From Lactiplantibacillus xiangfangensis (GTDB taxonomy: Bacteria; Bacillota; Bacilli; Lactobacillales; Lactobacillaceae), in assembly GCF_001438845.1 (NCBI RefSeq), contig NZ_JQCL01000068.1:1-64000 (forward strand): 64,000 nucleotides of DNA, given 5' to 3'. The notes beneath the pieces are model-generated. The model searched no databases and was not told where the DNA came from. It saw nothing but the letters and a program-made list of their open reading frames with translations. Of this stretch, positions 19,334-29,400 are shown piece after piece. Position numbers and translations under genes: made by a program. Every line of letters starts with the position of its first letter. The first letter of the stretch is position 1.

Positions 19334-20782
19334 TTATTTAAGCGTACCGGCAAAACTTGGCATGAAGTATGAACTAATTGTTGAAACCTTCACGTTTTGA
19401 CCAGTTTGTGGTGCGGCCACATACTGGTTGTTACCAATATAGATGGCATCGTGATACGTTGAACCACGAGAACCCCAGAATAAGATATCTCCTGGTTTGG
19501 CATCAGCAACTGAGTGCGTCGTAACGTAGCCTTCTTGTGCAATGGTGCTGTGTGGCAATGAGATGCCCGCAGCGTGTTGGTAAACATACGATACCAATCC
19601 AGAACAGTCCATCCCAGAAAGGCTAGCACCACCCCATACGTATGGAATGTTGGCGCCGGCTAACTTCAATGCTAAGCCCGTAACTGAACCAGTTGCTAAG
19701 TCGGCATTGTTATTAGCGGCTGCATTGTTGTTAGTACTAGTGTTGGCCGTGTTAGTCGTTGACGCAGCACTTGAACTCTGTTGACTAGCTTGACTCGTTG
19801 CAGTTGACGATGAAGTTGCAGCTGAACTGGATGCCTGGCTGGCCGTCGAAGTTGTACTGCTACTCTGAGCAGCTGATACGGGTGCTTGTGAGCTGGCACT
19901 CGTTGCTGAACTCTGACTCTGCGTCTGAGTTGTCGATGAGCTTGCTGCTGAAGCAGGTGCTTGACTGGCTGCACTGGCAGTACTACTACTGCTAGTCTCA
20001 GCAACGGCAGTCTTGTAAACCGTCTTCTTAGGCGCTTGTGAGCTGGCGCTCGTCGAATTAGTCGTGGCGACTGAACTAGCACTCGTTGTACTAGTAGAAT
20101 CATCCTTAGCGACTGAGGTCGTACTTGCACTAGTGGCATCCTGACTTGCCGAGCTCGTACTGGTTGACTGACTACTTACCGAAGCTGCACTGGTACTTTC
20201 AGTGCTACTAGTTGCGGAAGCTTCTGAACTAGAACTCGTTGCAGAAACTGCGCTAGTCGAATCCGTTTTAGCAGATTCGCTAGTAGCCTTAGTGGCATCC
20301 TTAGCAACAGCTGGTGTTGCAGCACTCTTTGTTGTGGCCCCTGGAACTTGAATGGACTGTCCAACAAGAATCACATCACCGGATAACCCGTTTAACGTCT
20401 GTAAGGCGTGTACGGATGTGTGATATTGATCAGCAAGTGCCCAAAGCGTATCCCCAGCTTTAACGGTATATGTACCTTTAGCTGTTGAAACTGACTTGGT
20501 TTTAGTCGTACTGGTAGTTGCTTTAGCGTCCTTTTTTGAACCGCTAACCTGAATTTTTTGACCAACAAAAATTAAATCAGTCTTTTCGTCAAGCGCTTGA
20601 ATCTTATTTAACTTTTCAATGCTTTTGACGGAAACACCATGTTCTTGAGCGAGACTCCAAACGGTATCGTTAGACTTAACGGTGACCGAGGCAGCATTGG
20701 CAGCTTGTCCTGTAGCAAGCAATAATCCAACGGCACCAACCGTACCGGCTAGAACCTTGCCCGTTGTATGTGCTTGTGACAT
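19334..20782 (-). CDS. LysM-NlpC/P60 peptidoglycan endopeptidase
   Basis: Secreted wall hydrolase that probably cuts the gamma-D-Glu-diaminopimelate bond or a similar bond in peptidoglycan stems. 482 residues. Signal peptide at 1-31, LysM domains at about 33-79 and 104-147, and a Ser/Ala/Thr-rich linker of over 200 residues. An NlpC/P60 domain follows from about residue 370, with catalytic Cys in MDCSGL (C393) and His in YHDAIYIG (H444). The start is ATG 20782, eight bases after GGAG. The low-complexity linker resembles those glycosylated in L. plantarum wall hydrolases, which is inference here. A WalR-type box upstream fits a wall-stress regulon. Confidence 0.92.
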   Translation of the reverse strand: MSQAHTTGKVLAGTVGAVGLLLATGQAANAASVTVKSNDTVWSLAQEHGVSVKSIEKLNKIQALDEKTDLIFVGQKIQVSGSKKDAKATTSTTKTKSVSTAKGTYTVKAGDTLWALADQYHTSVHALQTLNGLSGDVILVGQSIQVPGATTKSAATPAVAKDATKATSESAKTDSTSAVSATSSSSEASATSSTESTSAASVSSQSTSTSSASQDATSASTTSVAKDDSTSTTSASSVATTNSTSASSQAPKKTVYKTAVAETSSSSTASAASQAPASAASSSTTQTQSQSSATSASSQAPVSAAQSSSTTSTASQASSSAATSSSTATSQASQQSSSAASTTNTANTSTNNNAAANNNADLATGSVTGLALKLAGANIPYVWGGASLSGMDCSGLVSYVYQHAAGISLPHSTIAQEGYVTTHSVADAKPGDILFWGSRGSTYHDAIYIGNNQYVAAPQTGQNVKVSTISSYFMPSFAGTLK

Positions 20783-20825
20783 TAAATTCACTCCTTTTAG
20801 AAACATCAAATCGAGGCGATCAAGT

Positions 20826-20842
20826 TGTAATCTAGTTGTAAT
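20826..20842 (+). promoter_or_regulatory. WalR-type box upstream of the P60 hydrolase
   Basis: TGTAAT-CTAGT-TGTAAT exactly fits the WalR (YycF) consensus TGTWAH-N5-TGTWAH, in the orientation opposite to the gene. It lies between a minus-strand extended -10 (TGC-TACAAT, 20882-20890) and the start codon, a place more likely to repress than to activate. Confidence 0.55.
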
Positions 20843-20881
20843 CTTAAGAAAAGCTTAACGTCTTTTACAAATCATAATTTT

Positions 20882-20890
20882 ATTGTAGCA
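20882..20890 (-). promoter_or_regulatory. extended -10 promoter of the P60 hydrolase gene
   Basis: Minus-strand TACAAT preceded by TGC, about 100 bp ahead of the start codon. The remainder of the 377-bp gap (20783-21159) is AT-rich and holds the prs terminator. I see no other feature there. Confidence 0.5.
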
Positions 20891-21113
20891 CAATTTAGAA
20901 AAATACAAACTAGAATTACTTATTTTTTTACGAAACAGCGAGTTTATTTCGAAAATTAATTAATAATCGGCGTTCTATACAAATGACCGTCAAATCGGCG
21001 TTTATTACGTTAAACGAATAGCTAACAATACGATAATCTATCATTTAAACGGTCTATGAAAACGTTCACTATCAGTATACAAGCAACCGGTTACTAACTT
21101 TTCCAAACAAACT

Positions 21114-21143
21114 AAAAAAGAACTCAGCTTTTTATCACTGAGT
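21114..21143 (-). terminator. terminator of prs
   Basis: Six-base-pair stem ACTCAG / CTGAGT with a ten-base loop followed on the minus strand by TCTTTTTT. Confidence 0.75.
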
Positions 21144-21159
21144 CCCCCGTTAGATTTTC

Positions 21160-22125
21160 TTAAAGTTTAGGATCAAATAAACCATCAACTGGTTGTTGTT
21201 CATGAATCAATTTAATTGCATCACCCAACAATGGTCCCACGGATAGTTGTACTAACTTGTTGAACTGTTTGCTCTCTGGAATTTGAATCGTATCAGTAAC
21301 AATTACCTTTTCCAATGGCGAAGCTTCCAACTTGGTTGGTGCATCCTGTGAGAAAATGGCATGGGTTGCACAGCCATAAATTTTGGCGGCCCCTGCCTTT
21401 TTTAAGGTCTTTGCGGAAACGTCAAACCGGGTTCCCGTATCGATCATGTCATCAATCACGATTGCAATGCGATCCTTAACATCACCAATGATGTTGTCTG
21501 GCACAATGTCATCATCGTCAGGGTGTCGATTGTCGATAATTGCAATCGGCGCGCCTAATAATTCAGCCATCTTCCGTGCACGTGACACCCCAGCGTGATC
21601 TGGTGAGACCACAACTAAGTTTTCAGTGATGCCCCGATCCTTGAAGTAGCTGGCCAAGATTGGCGCAGCTTGCAAGTGATCGACTGGAATATCGAAAAAT
21701 CCTTGAATCTGAGCAGCGTGCAAATCAATCGTTAAAATTCGCGTTGCCCGATCCTTTTCAAGTAACGTCGCAATTAGTTTTGCGGTGATTGGTTCCCGCG
21801 AGCGTGCTTTGCGGTCTTGACGTGAATAACCATAGTATGGAATCACCACGTTGATTTCACTAGCACTAGCCCGGCGCAACGCGTCAATCATAATTAATAG
21901 TTCCAGAATCGTATCGTTAACTGGGTCCGAAATCGATTGAATAACGAAAACCTCGGCACCCCGAATACTTTCCTCAATATTAATCTGAATTTCCCCATCA
22001 CTAAAACGCTTAACGGAACTTTTTCCGAGTGGAATTCCAACACGCTCAGAAATTTTCTTCGCTAACGGCAGGTTAGAATTTAACGCAAACAATTTTAGTT
22101 TGGCATAAGATTCGTCTGTTGACAT
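21160..22125 (-). CDS. prs: ribose-phosphate pyrophosphokinase
   Basis: Makes PRPP from ribose-5-phosphate and ATP for purine, pyrimidine, histidine, tryptophan and NAD synthesis. 321 residues. It has the PRPP synthetase signature ending in [18 protein letters not shown], the [17 protein letters not shown] stretch and the PRPP-binding loop [11 protein letters not shown]. The start is ATG 22125, five bases after GGAGG; the frame's earlier ATG lies in the ribosome binding site itself. Many Firmicutes carry two prs genes, so a paralogue may exist elsewhere. Confidence 0.95.
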   Translation of the reverse strand: MSTDESYAKLKLFALNSNLPLAKKISERVGIPLGKSSVKRFSDGEIQINIEESIRGAEVFVIQSISDPVNDTILELLIMIDALRRASASEINVVIPYYGYSRQDRKARSREPITAKLIATLLEKDRATRILTIDLHAAQIQGFFDIPVDHLQAAPILASYFKDRGITENLVVVSPDHAGVSRARKMAELLGAPIAIIDNRHPDDDDIVPDNIIGDVKDRIAIVIDDMIDTGTRFDVSAKTLKKAGAAKIYGCATHAIFSQDAPTKLEASPLEKVIVTDTIQIPESKQFNKLVQLSVGPLLGDAIKLIHEQQPVDGLFDPKL

Positions 22126-22164
22126 AACGACCTCCATAAAAATATTTTCATGACATATACCATG

Positions 22165-22172
22165 ATTATAAC
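22165..22172 (-). promoter_or_regulatory. extended -10 promoter of prs
   Basis: Minus-strand TATAAT (22165-22170) preceded by TG plus one base, about 40 bp ahead of the prs start. Confidence 0.5.
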
Positions 22173-22263
22173 AGTATCGATGACTAAAAAACTGTTAGTC
22201 ACCATTTTTTTATAATAATTAGCCTTCACCCAAATGATTGTTAATGGCATCTGTTTTTCAAAG

Positions 22264-24774
22264 CTAAGCTTGGGGCATGAAATCTTCCGGTTTGATCCCT
22301 TGCATCCCAATCATCGGGTCGATTTTACCCGCAACCACTAACGCCGGCGTAAGCTCGTGCGGCCCACTATCGGCTGGTTGAGCTTCCGGTTCAGCAGGTG
22401 CTGATTCTGATTCAGGCGCTGGTTCCGTCGAAGCCACCGCACTAGTCGGTGTTGCATCAGGAACTGCAGGTGTCGCTTGATCACCGTCAAAGACCTGCTG
22501 TAGCCTTTTAGTCAGCGTTGTCTGCCGGTTGACCGACTCATTCGTCACACTACGTTCAAATGACTGCATATCACCGAGCAAGATCAACGTTTCTTCCGCC
22601 CGTGTAATTGCCGTATACAGTAAGTTGCGTTGTAACATCCGTGCGAACTGGGGAACTAAGGGCAAAATCACCATCTTAAACTGGCTCCCCTGCGACTTAT
22701 GGATCGACATACTGTATGCCAACGTTAGCCGGTTCCAATCCGCGCGGCCATAAGTCACTTCATTCTGGTCAAAGGCAATAGTTATTTGGTCTTTCTTCGA
22801 CTCATTATGCTTATCGCTTGCCAGGTCGATGCCAACAATTTTACCAATATCACCATTAAAAACGTTGTCTTCGGGTGAATTGACTAAGTGTAATACTTTG
22901 TCACCCACCCGAAAATCTTGCCCGTTGTATTCTAAGTGTTTTTGGCGGGCCGATTTCAACGGATTGAAAATATTTTGAACGGTTATATTCAACTGATCAA
23001 TCCCAGCTGCGCCCCGATACATCGGTGCCAAAATTTGAACCTGTTCAGACGTAAAGCCTTTTGACTTAGCCTTGGCGACTACCTGCTCTACGATGTGATT
23101 GACCTGATACGCGTTACAAGCAATAAAGGAACGGTCCTTTTGATTGACCGTAAAGTCCTCCGGTAACCGACCATTCTTAATGGCGTGGGCCAACGGAATA
23201 ATACTAGAACTGTCATCCTGCCGGTAGATCGTATTCAATTCAATTTGCGGTAGGCTCGGACTCTCCAGTAAATCATGAAAAACTTGTCCAGCGCCCACTG
23301 AAGGTAACTGATCCTTATCACCAACCAAAATGACCTGCATATGGCTCGGAACCGCCTGCAACAATATCTGGAATAGCGTCGTATCAACCATCGACATTTC
23401 ATCAATAATCAGTAGGCCACCGTCCAAATCTTTGGTTGGTTCCTCGGGACCGTCTTCACGACCAGTCAATCCTAATAACCGGTGAATCGTGCTAGCGGGT
23501 AGCCCGGTCGTTTCGGCCATGCGTTTCGCAGCCCGTCCGGTTGGCGCAGCCAAGAGAATTGGAAACGGTTTGTCCTTATACTGATTAATGTCTAGCGAGA
23601 CGTCGTGCAGCTCCGCAAACAAGGCCACTAAGCCACGAATAATCGTGGTCTTACCAGTCCCAGGACCACCCGTCAGTAGAAAGACGTGTGACGTGATTGC
23701 CGACTTCAACGCCTGCGTTTGCGAGTTGTCATAGGTTAAGTGGCTCGCTTTAGCAACGTGTCCGATTGCACGTTCTACCGCTTTCTCGGTCACATTACCA
23801 TCATTGTCCGCTTCAACTAAGCGTTTTAAGTGTTCAGCAATTTTCCATTCAGACTCGTATAGGTCACTCAAGTAAATCCGATTTTCATCGCCAACGATTT
23901 TATTTTCCTTTGCCAGCGTCACCAACTGATCGGCTAACTTCTGCGGATCAATCTGGACGTGTCGAGCTGACTCTAATAACTGCATCGTTGCATTCAGTAA
24001 CGGTTTGGCCGTCGTATAAGTATCACCATTCTGTACGCAAACCTCATTGATTTCCGTTAACAGTGCCGCCTTCAACCGACTATCCGCCTGGGGGTCGATC
24101 TTCAACTGGGTCGCAATCTGATCAGCCTTTTTAAAACCGACCCCTTTAATGTCTTCAACTAAGCGATACGGGTTTTCTTGGATCACGTTCAGCGTGTCTC
24201 CCTGATAGCGTGCATAGATTGCGGCCGCTAACCGGCTCCCAAATCCATACGCATTTAACCCAATAATCGTCTGTTCTAGTCCGTTATTGACCCGTAAGGT
24301 TTCTAACAACGTCTTTTCGACACTGGCCCGCAACCCGATTGGTTTCAAAAGGGTCGGGTCTTCTAAAATTTTATCAATTGCATCCTCACCCAGCGTATCC
24401 ACGATCCGCTCGGCGGTTCGCCGACCTAGTCCCTGAAAGTCGCTACCCGACAAATACGCAATCAAACCACTGCGTGACGTCGGCGTTTGGTTTTGATAAT
24501 TATCCGCTTGAAATTGAACCCCGTACTTCGGGTGACGGACACTCCGCCCCGTAAAACGATAAGTGGTTTCTTCCTGAATATCAGCAAAGTTCCCCGTAAC
24601 GACAATTTCATCTTCGTGCCAATCAATATTTTGCTCGCTGACCTTAACTAGTAAAACTTTATAAAAACTGTCAGCGCTACTAAAAAAGACGGCCGCCACT
24701 TTACCAACAATAAAGTGGGTGACCGACTCGTTAGTCGGATTATTTGAAAACAAATTTACTTGATCACTCGTCAC
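22264..24774 (-). CDS. recD2: RecD2-type ATP-dependent DNA helicase
   Basis: Superfamily 1B 5'-to-3' helicase without RecB/RecC partners, involved in replication fork repair and mismatch tolerance. 836 residues. The long N-terminal region typical of RecD2 carries helix-hairpin-helix-like stretches (GLGRRTAERIVDTLG and GVGFKKADQI). Walker A is GGPGTGKT at residues 369-376, the Walker B region reads IIDEMSMVDT, and the late motif is SIHKSQGSQF. The last 75 residues are an Ala/Pro/Glu tail followed by GKIDPMIGMQGIKPEDFM. It is five bases or so from the TPR gene, and the TPR/RecD2 pairing is also found in Bacillus. Confidence 0.94.
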   Translation of the reverse strand: MTSDQVNLFSNNPTNESVTHFIVGKVAAVFFSSADSFYKVLLVKVSEQNIDWHEDEIVVTGNFADIQEETTYRFTGRSVRHPKYGVQFQADNYQNQTPTSRSGLIAYLSGSDFQGLGRRTAERIVDTLGEDAIDKILEDPTLLKPIGLRASVEKTLLETLRVNNGLEQTIIGLNAYGFGSRLAAAIYARYQGDTLNVIQENPYRLVEDIKGVGFKKADQIATQLKIDPQADSRLKAALLTEINEVCVQNGDTYTTAKPLLNATMQLLESARHVQIDPQKLADQLVTLAKENKIVGDENRIYLSDLYESEWKIAEHLKRLVEADNDGNVTEKAVERAIGHVAKASHLTYDNSQTQALKSAITSHVFLLTGGPGTGKTTIIRGLVALFAELHDVSLDINQYKDKPFPILLAAPTGRAAKRMAETTGLPASTIHRLLGLTGREDGPEEPTKDLDGGLLIIDEMSMVDTTLFQILLQAVPSHMQVILVGDKDQLPSVGAGQVFHDLLESPSLPQIELNTIYRQDDSSSIIPLAHAIKNGRLPEDFTVNQKDRSFIACNAYQVNHIVEQVVAKAKSKGFTSEQVQILAPMYRGAAGIDQLNITVQNIFNPLKSARQKHLEYNGQDFRVGDKVLHLVNSPEDNVFNGDIGKIVGIDLASDKHNESKKDQITIAFDQNEVTYGRADWNRLTLAYSMSIHKSQGSQFKMVILPLVPQFARMLQRNLLYTAITRAEETLILLGDMQSFERSVTNESVNRQTTLTKRLQQVFDGDQATPAVPDATPTSAVASTEPAPESESAPAEPEAQPADSGPHELTPALVVAGKIDPMIGMQGIKPEDFMPQA

Positions 24775-24786
24775 TAAGGAACCTCC

Positions 24787-25482
24787 TTACACTTCCGTTG
24801 ATTGGTCATCGCCATTTTGCTGGGCGGCCAACGTCTTTTCAATATCTGACAACTGTTGTTGGTGTTCTTTAAAGTAAGCTGAATCCAATCGTTGGGCCTT
24901 GGCAAACCAATCCGCGTACGGTTGACCAATCACCATCGCCGTTAAGCCGACGTTGAAAGCGGCCCGTCCAGAATGCGTGTCAGCTTGATAAGCTTGTTGA
25001 TAGTAATCGTATGCTTGATTATTATTGCCTAATGCAAGTAATATATCTGCTACTAGCAAATTGGTGTCTAAGCTATGTGGCTGTGCTTCTTGTGCGGTGA
25101 GCGCCCAAACTAACGCATGCTGATAATCCTTTTTAGCCATCAACGACTGTCCAATCATTAAGTACGCATCAGTTTTTAGTTTTGGATCTTTAATTTGCTG
25201 ATAAAATGGCAGGGCTTTGTCATACGCTTGGGCCTGATAATAGACATTACCCAGTGCGTAACGAAACAAGTCCGCCACTTGTCCATCAGCTGCAAACTTT
25301 CCTAAGGCCTTCATTGCCAGTGCTTCCGCTTGTTCAAAATCTTGACCAGCCGTCAACAATACCGTTAACTCATAATAAGCTTGATAGGCTTCCGGTTGGG
25401 CGTCAATTTTTTGAATGAGCTGATGCACTAATGCTTGCTGCTCAGCTTTACTTGGCCGTGACGTTGAATTGTTTTTTGTCAT
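24787..25482 (-). CDS. tetratricopeptide repeat protein
   Basis: 231 residues forming about five TPR-like helix pairs, for example RYALGNVYYQAQAYDKALPFY and LVADILLALGNNNQAYDYYQ. TPR proteins act as protein-binding scaffolds and the partner is unknown. It is in an operon with the mutase gene upstream (12 bases) and recD2 downstream (12 bases), the same neighbour as Bacillus YrrB. A link to RecD2 is context only. Start ATG 25482, with GGGGG ahead. Confidence 0.85.
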   Translation of the reverse strand: MTKNNSTSRPSKAEQQALVHQLIQKIDAQPEAYQAYYELTVLLTAGQDFEQAEALAMKALGKFAADGQVADLFRYALGNVYYQAQAYDKALPFYQQIKDPKLKTDAYLMIGQSLMAKKDYQHALVWALTAQEAQPHSLDTNLLVADILLALGNNNQAYDYYQQAYQADTHSGRAAFNVGLTAMVIGQPYADWFAKAQRLDSAYFKEHQQQLSDIEKTLAAQQNGDDQSTEV

Positions 25483-25494
25483 CGGGCATCCCCC

Positions 25495-26160
25495 TTAAAT
25501 GGTATCAGTCGGATCAGGTCGCCGTGATAAGTACGACGTATCGTTCCAATCTAGTAGTTTATAACTCTTGCCACGATCACGTGTTTCCAAAATCGTCGTA
25601 GAGGTATTGGATAAACCGCCCCGATCCCGTAAGGTCGCTAGTGACGCACCAAGTAACGTATTAACAAGTGCGTTCAACGCCGCACCGTGGCTAACGATCA
25701 ACACGTTGTCCTCGCGCTTTGGATTAGCAGCGACAATTTGCCGAATTGCTGGTTGCATTCGCTTCAATAACTGTTGAAAACTCTCACCCTGAATCGCCGT
25801 CGGATCGTACTGGTCTGGATGGTTACGAAAAGCTTCAAATTCAGTGGGGTATTGGGCCTGGACATCGGTAAACGCCATGCCTTCCATTTTGCCTAAATTG
25901 AACTCGCGTAACCGACTTAAAACCGTCACTGGTAAATCTGGCTGGGTCAAGTCATGTTTGAGCGTCATCGCAGTATCACGAGCACGCTTTAGCGGACTGA
26001 CGTAAATGTGACTAAATTTCAGATCTTGTAGCGCCGAAGCTAACTGATGAATTTCTTGGTAACTCGCTGGTAACAACGGTGAATCTCCTTGAGACCCTTG
26101 GTAACGTCCCTCTAAGTTCCATTCCGTTTTACCATGACGAATAAATAATAGTTTTGTCAA
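25495..26160 (-). CDS. histidine phosphatase (phosphoglycerate mutase-like) family protein
   Basis: 221-residue member of the branch 1 histidine phosphatase family. It has the phosphohistidine motif FIRHGKTEWN (His9), the second arginine in PLKRARDTA and the late VSHGAALNAL with the other catalytic His. The family covers phosphoglycerate mutases and many small-molecule phosphatases. The short length and the LEGRYQG sequence after RHG suggest a broad phosphatase (GpmB/PhoE type) rather than the glycolytic mutase. First gene of the operon with the TPR protein and recD2. Confidence 0.85.
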   Translation of the reverse strand: MTKLLFIRHGKTEWNLEGRYQGSQGDSPLLPASYQEIHQLASALQDLKFSHIYVSPLKRARDTAMTLKHDLTQPDLPVTVLSRLREFNLGKMEGMAFTDVQAQYPTEFEAFRNHPDQYDPTAIQGESFQQLLKRMQPAIRQIVAANPKREDNVLIVSHGAALNALVNTLLGASLATLRDRGGLSNTSTTILETRDRGKSYKLLDWNDTSYLSRRPDPTDTI

Positions 26161-26209
26161 ATCATTACTTCCTCATCTAGGCCACAATCGACCCTACTAT
26201 ATAACTTCT

Positions 26210-26238
26210 ATTATGCCAGTTTTCAAGTCAGTTTTCAA
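26210..26238 (-). promoter_or_regulatory. promoter of the mutase-TPR-recD2 operon
   Basis: Minus-strand TTGAAA (26233-26238), a 17-bp spacer ending in TGG, and CATAAT (26210-26215), about 50 bp ahead of the start codon. Confidence 0.65.
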
Positions 26239-26354
26239 AAGTCGGGTTACTACTTTAAACTAAAATTATGTAAACTAGAATTGATGTCTTTCATATCAAC
26301 CAGCTAGTTTCTAGATTCCCCTTAATACTCAAACTTAATCTTCCATGACAAACT

Positions 26355-26389
26355 AAAAACGCCCGGAATCAACAAAATTCCGAGCGCTT
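26355..26389 (-). terminator. terminator of the LPXTG adhesin gene
   Basis: Stem GCgCTCGGAATTTTG / AATTCCGGGCG-type pairing read on the minus strand, followed by five T, 13 bases after the gene. Confidence 0.75.
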
Positions 26390-26401
26390 CAATGAAATCG
26401 T

Positions 26402-29400
26402 TTAACGTTCACGTTTAAACAAACGCTTCATCCCTACCATCAAACTACCTAAAACAATTAGGATCAATCCGAACACCGTTGTCGCAGGTTTCTGCTCATT
26501 AGTTTGCGGTAACTGACTTGCACCTGCTACCGGTTGACTCGGTTTGATTCCCCTCAACCAGCTCGAGTCAATTCCTGTTGGGGTCGCTGCGGACTGGGCC
26601 GACGCAACCTTTGAATGAGCGGCTGGCTGACCATTAACAACCGGCGCTACTGTTGGCTTTTTGGATAAGATCGGCGTTGAAACTGCAGGCCTAGTAGCTG
26701 GTACTGGGGTTGCCACGGACACCGTCGGCTGATTAGTCGCACTTAGCTGGATTGGTGTTCCTGATTGGTCAATCTCAATTGCTGGTGCTGCTTCAGACTG
26801 AGCCGCCGATTCCGGCGCACTGCCTGTGGCCGAGCCAGCGCTTGAACTTGATCCAGTACTCTCGCTGGAACCCGCGCCTGCGCTCGAGCTAGTGCTTTCA
26901 CTAGAGCTAGAACTTGCCCCTGAATTGGTCGTTGAACTGGAACTAGCACTTGATTCCGCGCCACTAGTCGGTTCGTCGTTAACAACGTCTGACGGGCCAG
27001 CCGGTGTGTAGACCACCGTAACCACTTTATCTGGAGTTGACGCCGTAACCGTATCCTCCGCGGGAATGACACTAACATCTGGCACCATGTTATGAATCGT
27101 CGGTGGCGTGACTGCGTCAAACCCGGTTGACGCAGTTGGCGTCCACGGACCGTACGTTGTATCACCGGTGACCAAGTCGCGTAGTGCACTGCGCGTAAAA
27201 TTAAGTGTCTGTTGCATTGGCGCCGCAACTAAAGTTCCAGTTGGACTGACATAATTAACCGTTCGATTGACTTGCTGTTCCAGCGTCACGTCAGCGGGAA
27301 GGCTTGGTGTCGCCGGTGTCAGTACTGCCGTTTTGTGTGCCAGTTCAACTTCATAGGTCGCAGTTGGCGTTGGGTCTTCAAACAACGCCCCACCAGTCGG
27401 ACAATTATTGGTCATCAACTGGTAGCCCTTTGCCTCGTAAGCCGCAATTGTCGCAGCCGGATCATAACTAGCCACACTCTTGTAAGCCCCCGTCACCGGA
27501 TCACTTGCCAATACTTGATCCGTCGTCACGTCCCGGTACTGAACCGTTCGGGTTAATTTATTGGCCGTGTATTGATAGTCAATCGTTCCGGCTGCAAGTG
27601 GTAACGTTCCACTAACTGGCAGACTCGTCGCAGCTAATTTTTGATACGTATATCCCGGAATCGTTAGCGGTGTACTCTGATAAGTTGCCCCGACATACCC
27701 TCCAATGGTCGTACTTGGTGCAATCGTTTGTCCCGCCGCATCGACATAGTTAATTGTCAGTCCGCCAGCAGCTTGCCGCTCAAATGAAAATGTCAGTGCT
27801 TGCGGATCCTGCGTATACTTTCCAGTAGGTGAACTACTGCGTTCCGGATCAAATCGATAACCCGCGATCGTCGTCTCGGGGGTCAAATCATACGTTGAAC
27901 CAATGGTCGTCCCCTTGATAAGCTCAGCGGGTTGAAGGGGCATTCCCGTCGTTTCATCATCATACTTAACGTTTAGCTCTGGATTCGTCAGCCAATTGGC
28001 CGGTTGGTAAACCATAATGTCATACTCAAAGGTCACGCTGTTAGGATAATTCAAATCAACAAAATTCGTATAAAACTCTTGTGCCGTGGTGAAATCGTAA
28101 TAACCTCGCAACCCGTAAGCAAACCAGTTCACGTTCGGATACGTCGGGTAAGCGGTTGCAATTTGATACTGCCCGTTTCCTAAACTCGTCAAATCGGGTT
28201 CCTGTGGGTGCGTCGTATCAGTTGCAGCTAACGTCGGACTACCACTCAAAGTCGCTTGGTAGTGCCCCGTTAAAGACTCCCCAGCCATCCCAGTTAACGG
28301 CAACGCTGTAAAGGTCGCCGGTTGACCAATGACCAAGTTTACCGGTGTCGTTGCGTAATTGACCCGCTCGCCTATTGCTACTACCATTGTGGGCTTAGTG
28401 ATCCCCCCCAACGGTGAAAAATCAGTCAATGAGTTATCCGACAAATTAATATCAGCACCACCATTAGCTGAAGACGTATTGCCAATCGCAGTCAACCACG
28501 GCCCAATCTGAGCAAGCTGCGCGTTAGTCATGCCTTGGGGATTATTTTGATAATCCGTCAGATCAGAATTAATTGACCCACATAATTGAACCATTGAAAT
28601 TGTGGTCGGGTCAATAAATATCAGCGGTTTCAAGTTCATCAATGACATATCGTGAGTCTCAACAGTAATTTGATTAAAACGATCATTTTCCAATGGCGAT
28701 AAGTCGATGCCCGGATTCTGAGTTTTGGTGAAGAGGCTAATCGTCGTTGCGGCCGGTAAACTTTGTAAGTACTGCATCCCATTAAACGACGTCACCATTA
28801 GCGGCACGTTAGTCGTCCCAATATTGAAGCTACTACCGGTAAAATGACGAATGCTTCCCAACGTCACGGATCCGGTCAGCTTCAAATCACTTAAGACGTT
28901 AGCTTCAAGACCAGGGTCAGCAAACGTGACAACGGTCGTGTCAGGTAACGCGGCTAAGCTGGCGGCTTGACTAGCCGCACTCATCATCGCCTGGCTACCA
29001 GCACTCGCGGTCGCCTGACTAGTAGTTTGGCTAGTGGTTGAGGTTGCCCCGGAAGCAGCTGAGACCGTCCCGGCACTTGCCGTACTGCCAAAGGCGCTGC
29101 TAGGCGCACTAACTGCTAAACTCGGTAACACAAAACCCGCTCCAGCAGACGTCGTTGCAGTCGTGGTAGTTGTCGTAGTTGTAGTCGTAGTCGCTGCACT
29201 GGCTGGCGTCGCGGTCCCCGAACTAGTCGTCGCCGTGGGGGCAGCCGCACTGGTTGTTGCACTAGTAGTACTGCCCGTTGATAAGGTGACGGCCGTTGCA
29301 CTGGTCGTCGAATTAGTGGTCACTGAACTAACAGTTGTCGGTGGCGTGGTTACTGAAGTCGTCGTTGTAGTGGCAGCTGCAACGGATAACGTCCATAGTC

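Noticed and set aside
19696-20139. Arg/Gln-rich minus-strand frame within the P60 gene
   Set aside because: A frame-shifted reading of the Ser/Ala linker with no start signal of its own.
19696-20345. Repetitive stretch that could be taken for a CRISPR-like array
   Set aside because: The repeats are short Ser/Ala/Thr codon runs inside a gene, without regular repeat-spacer lengths.
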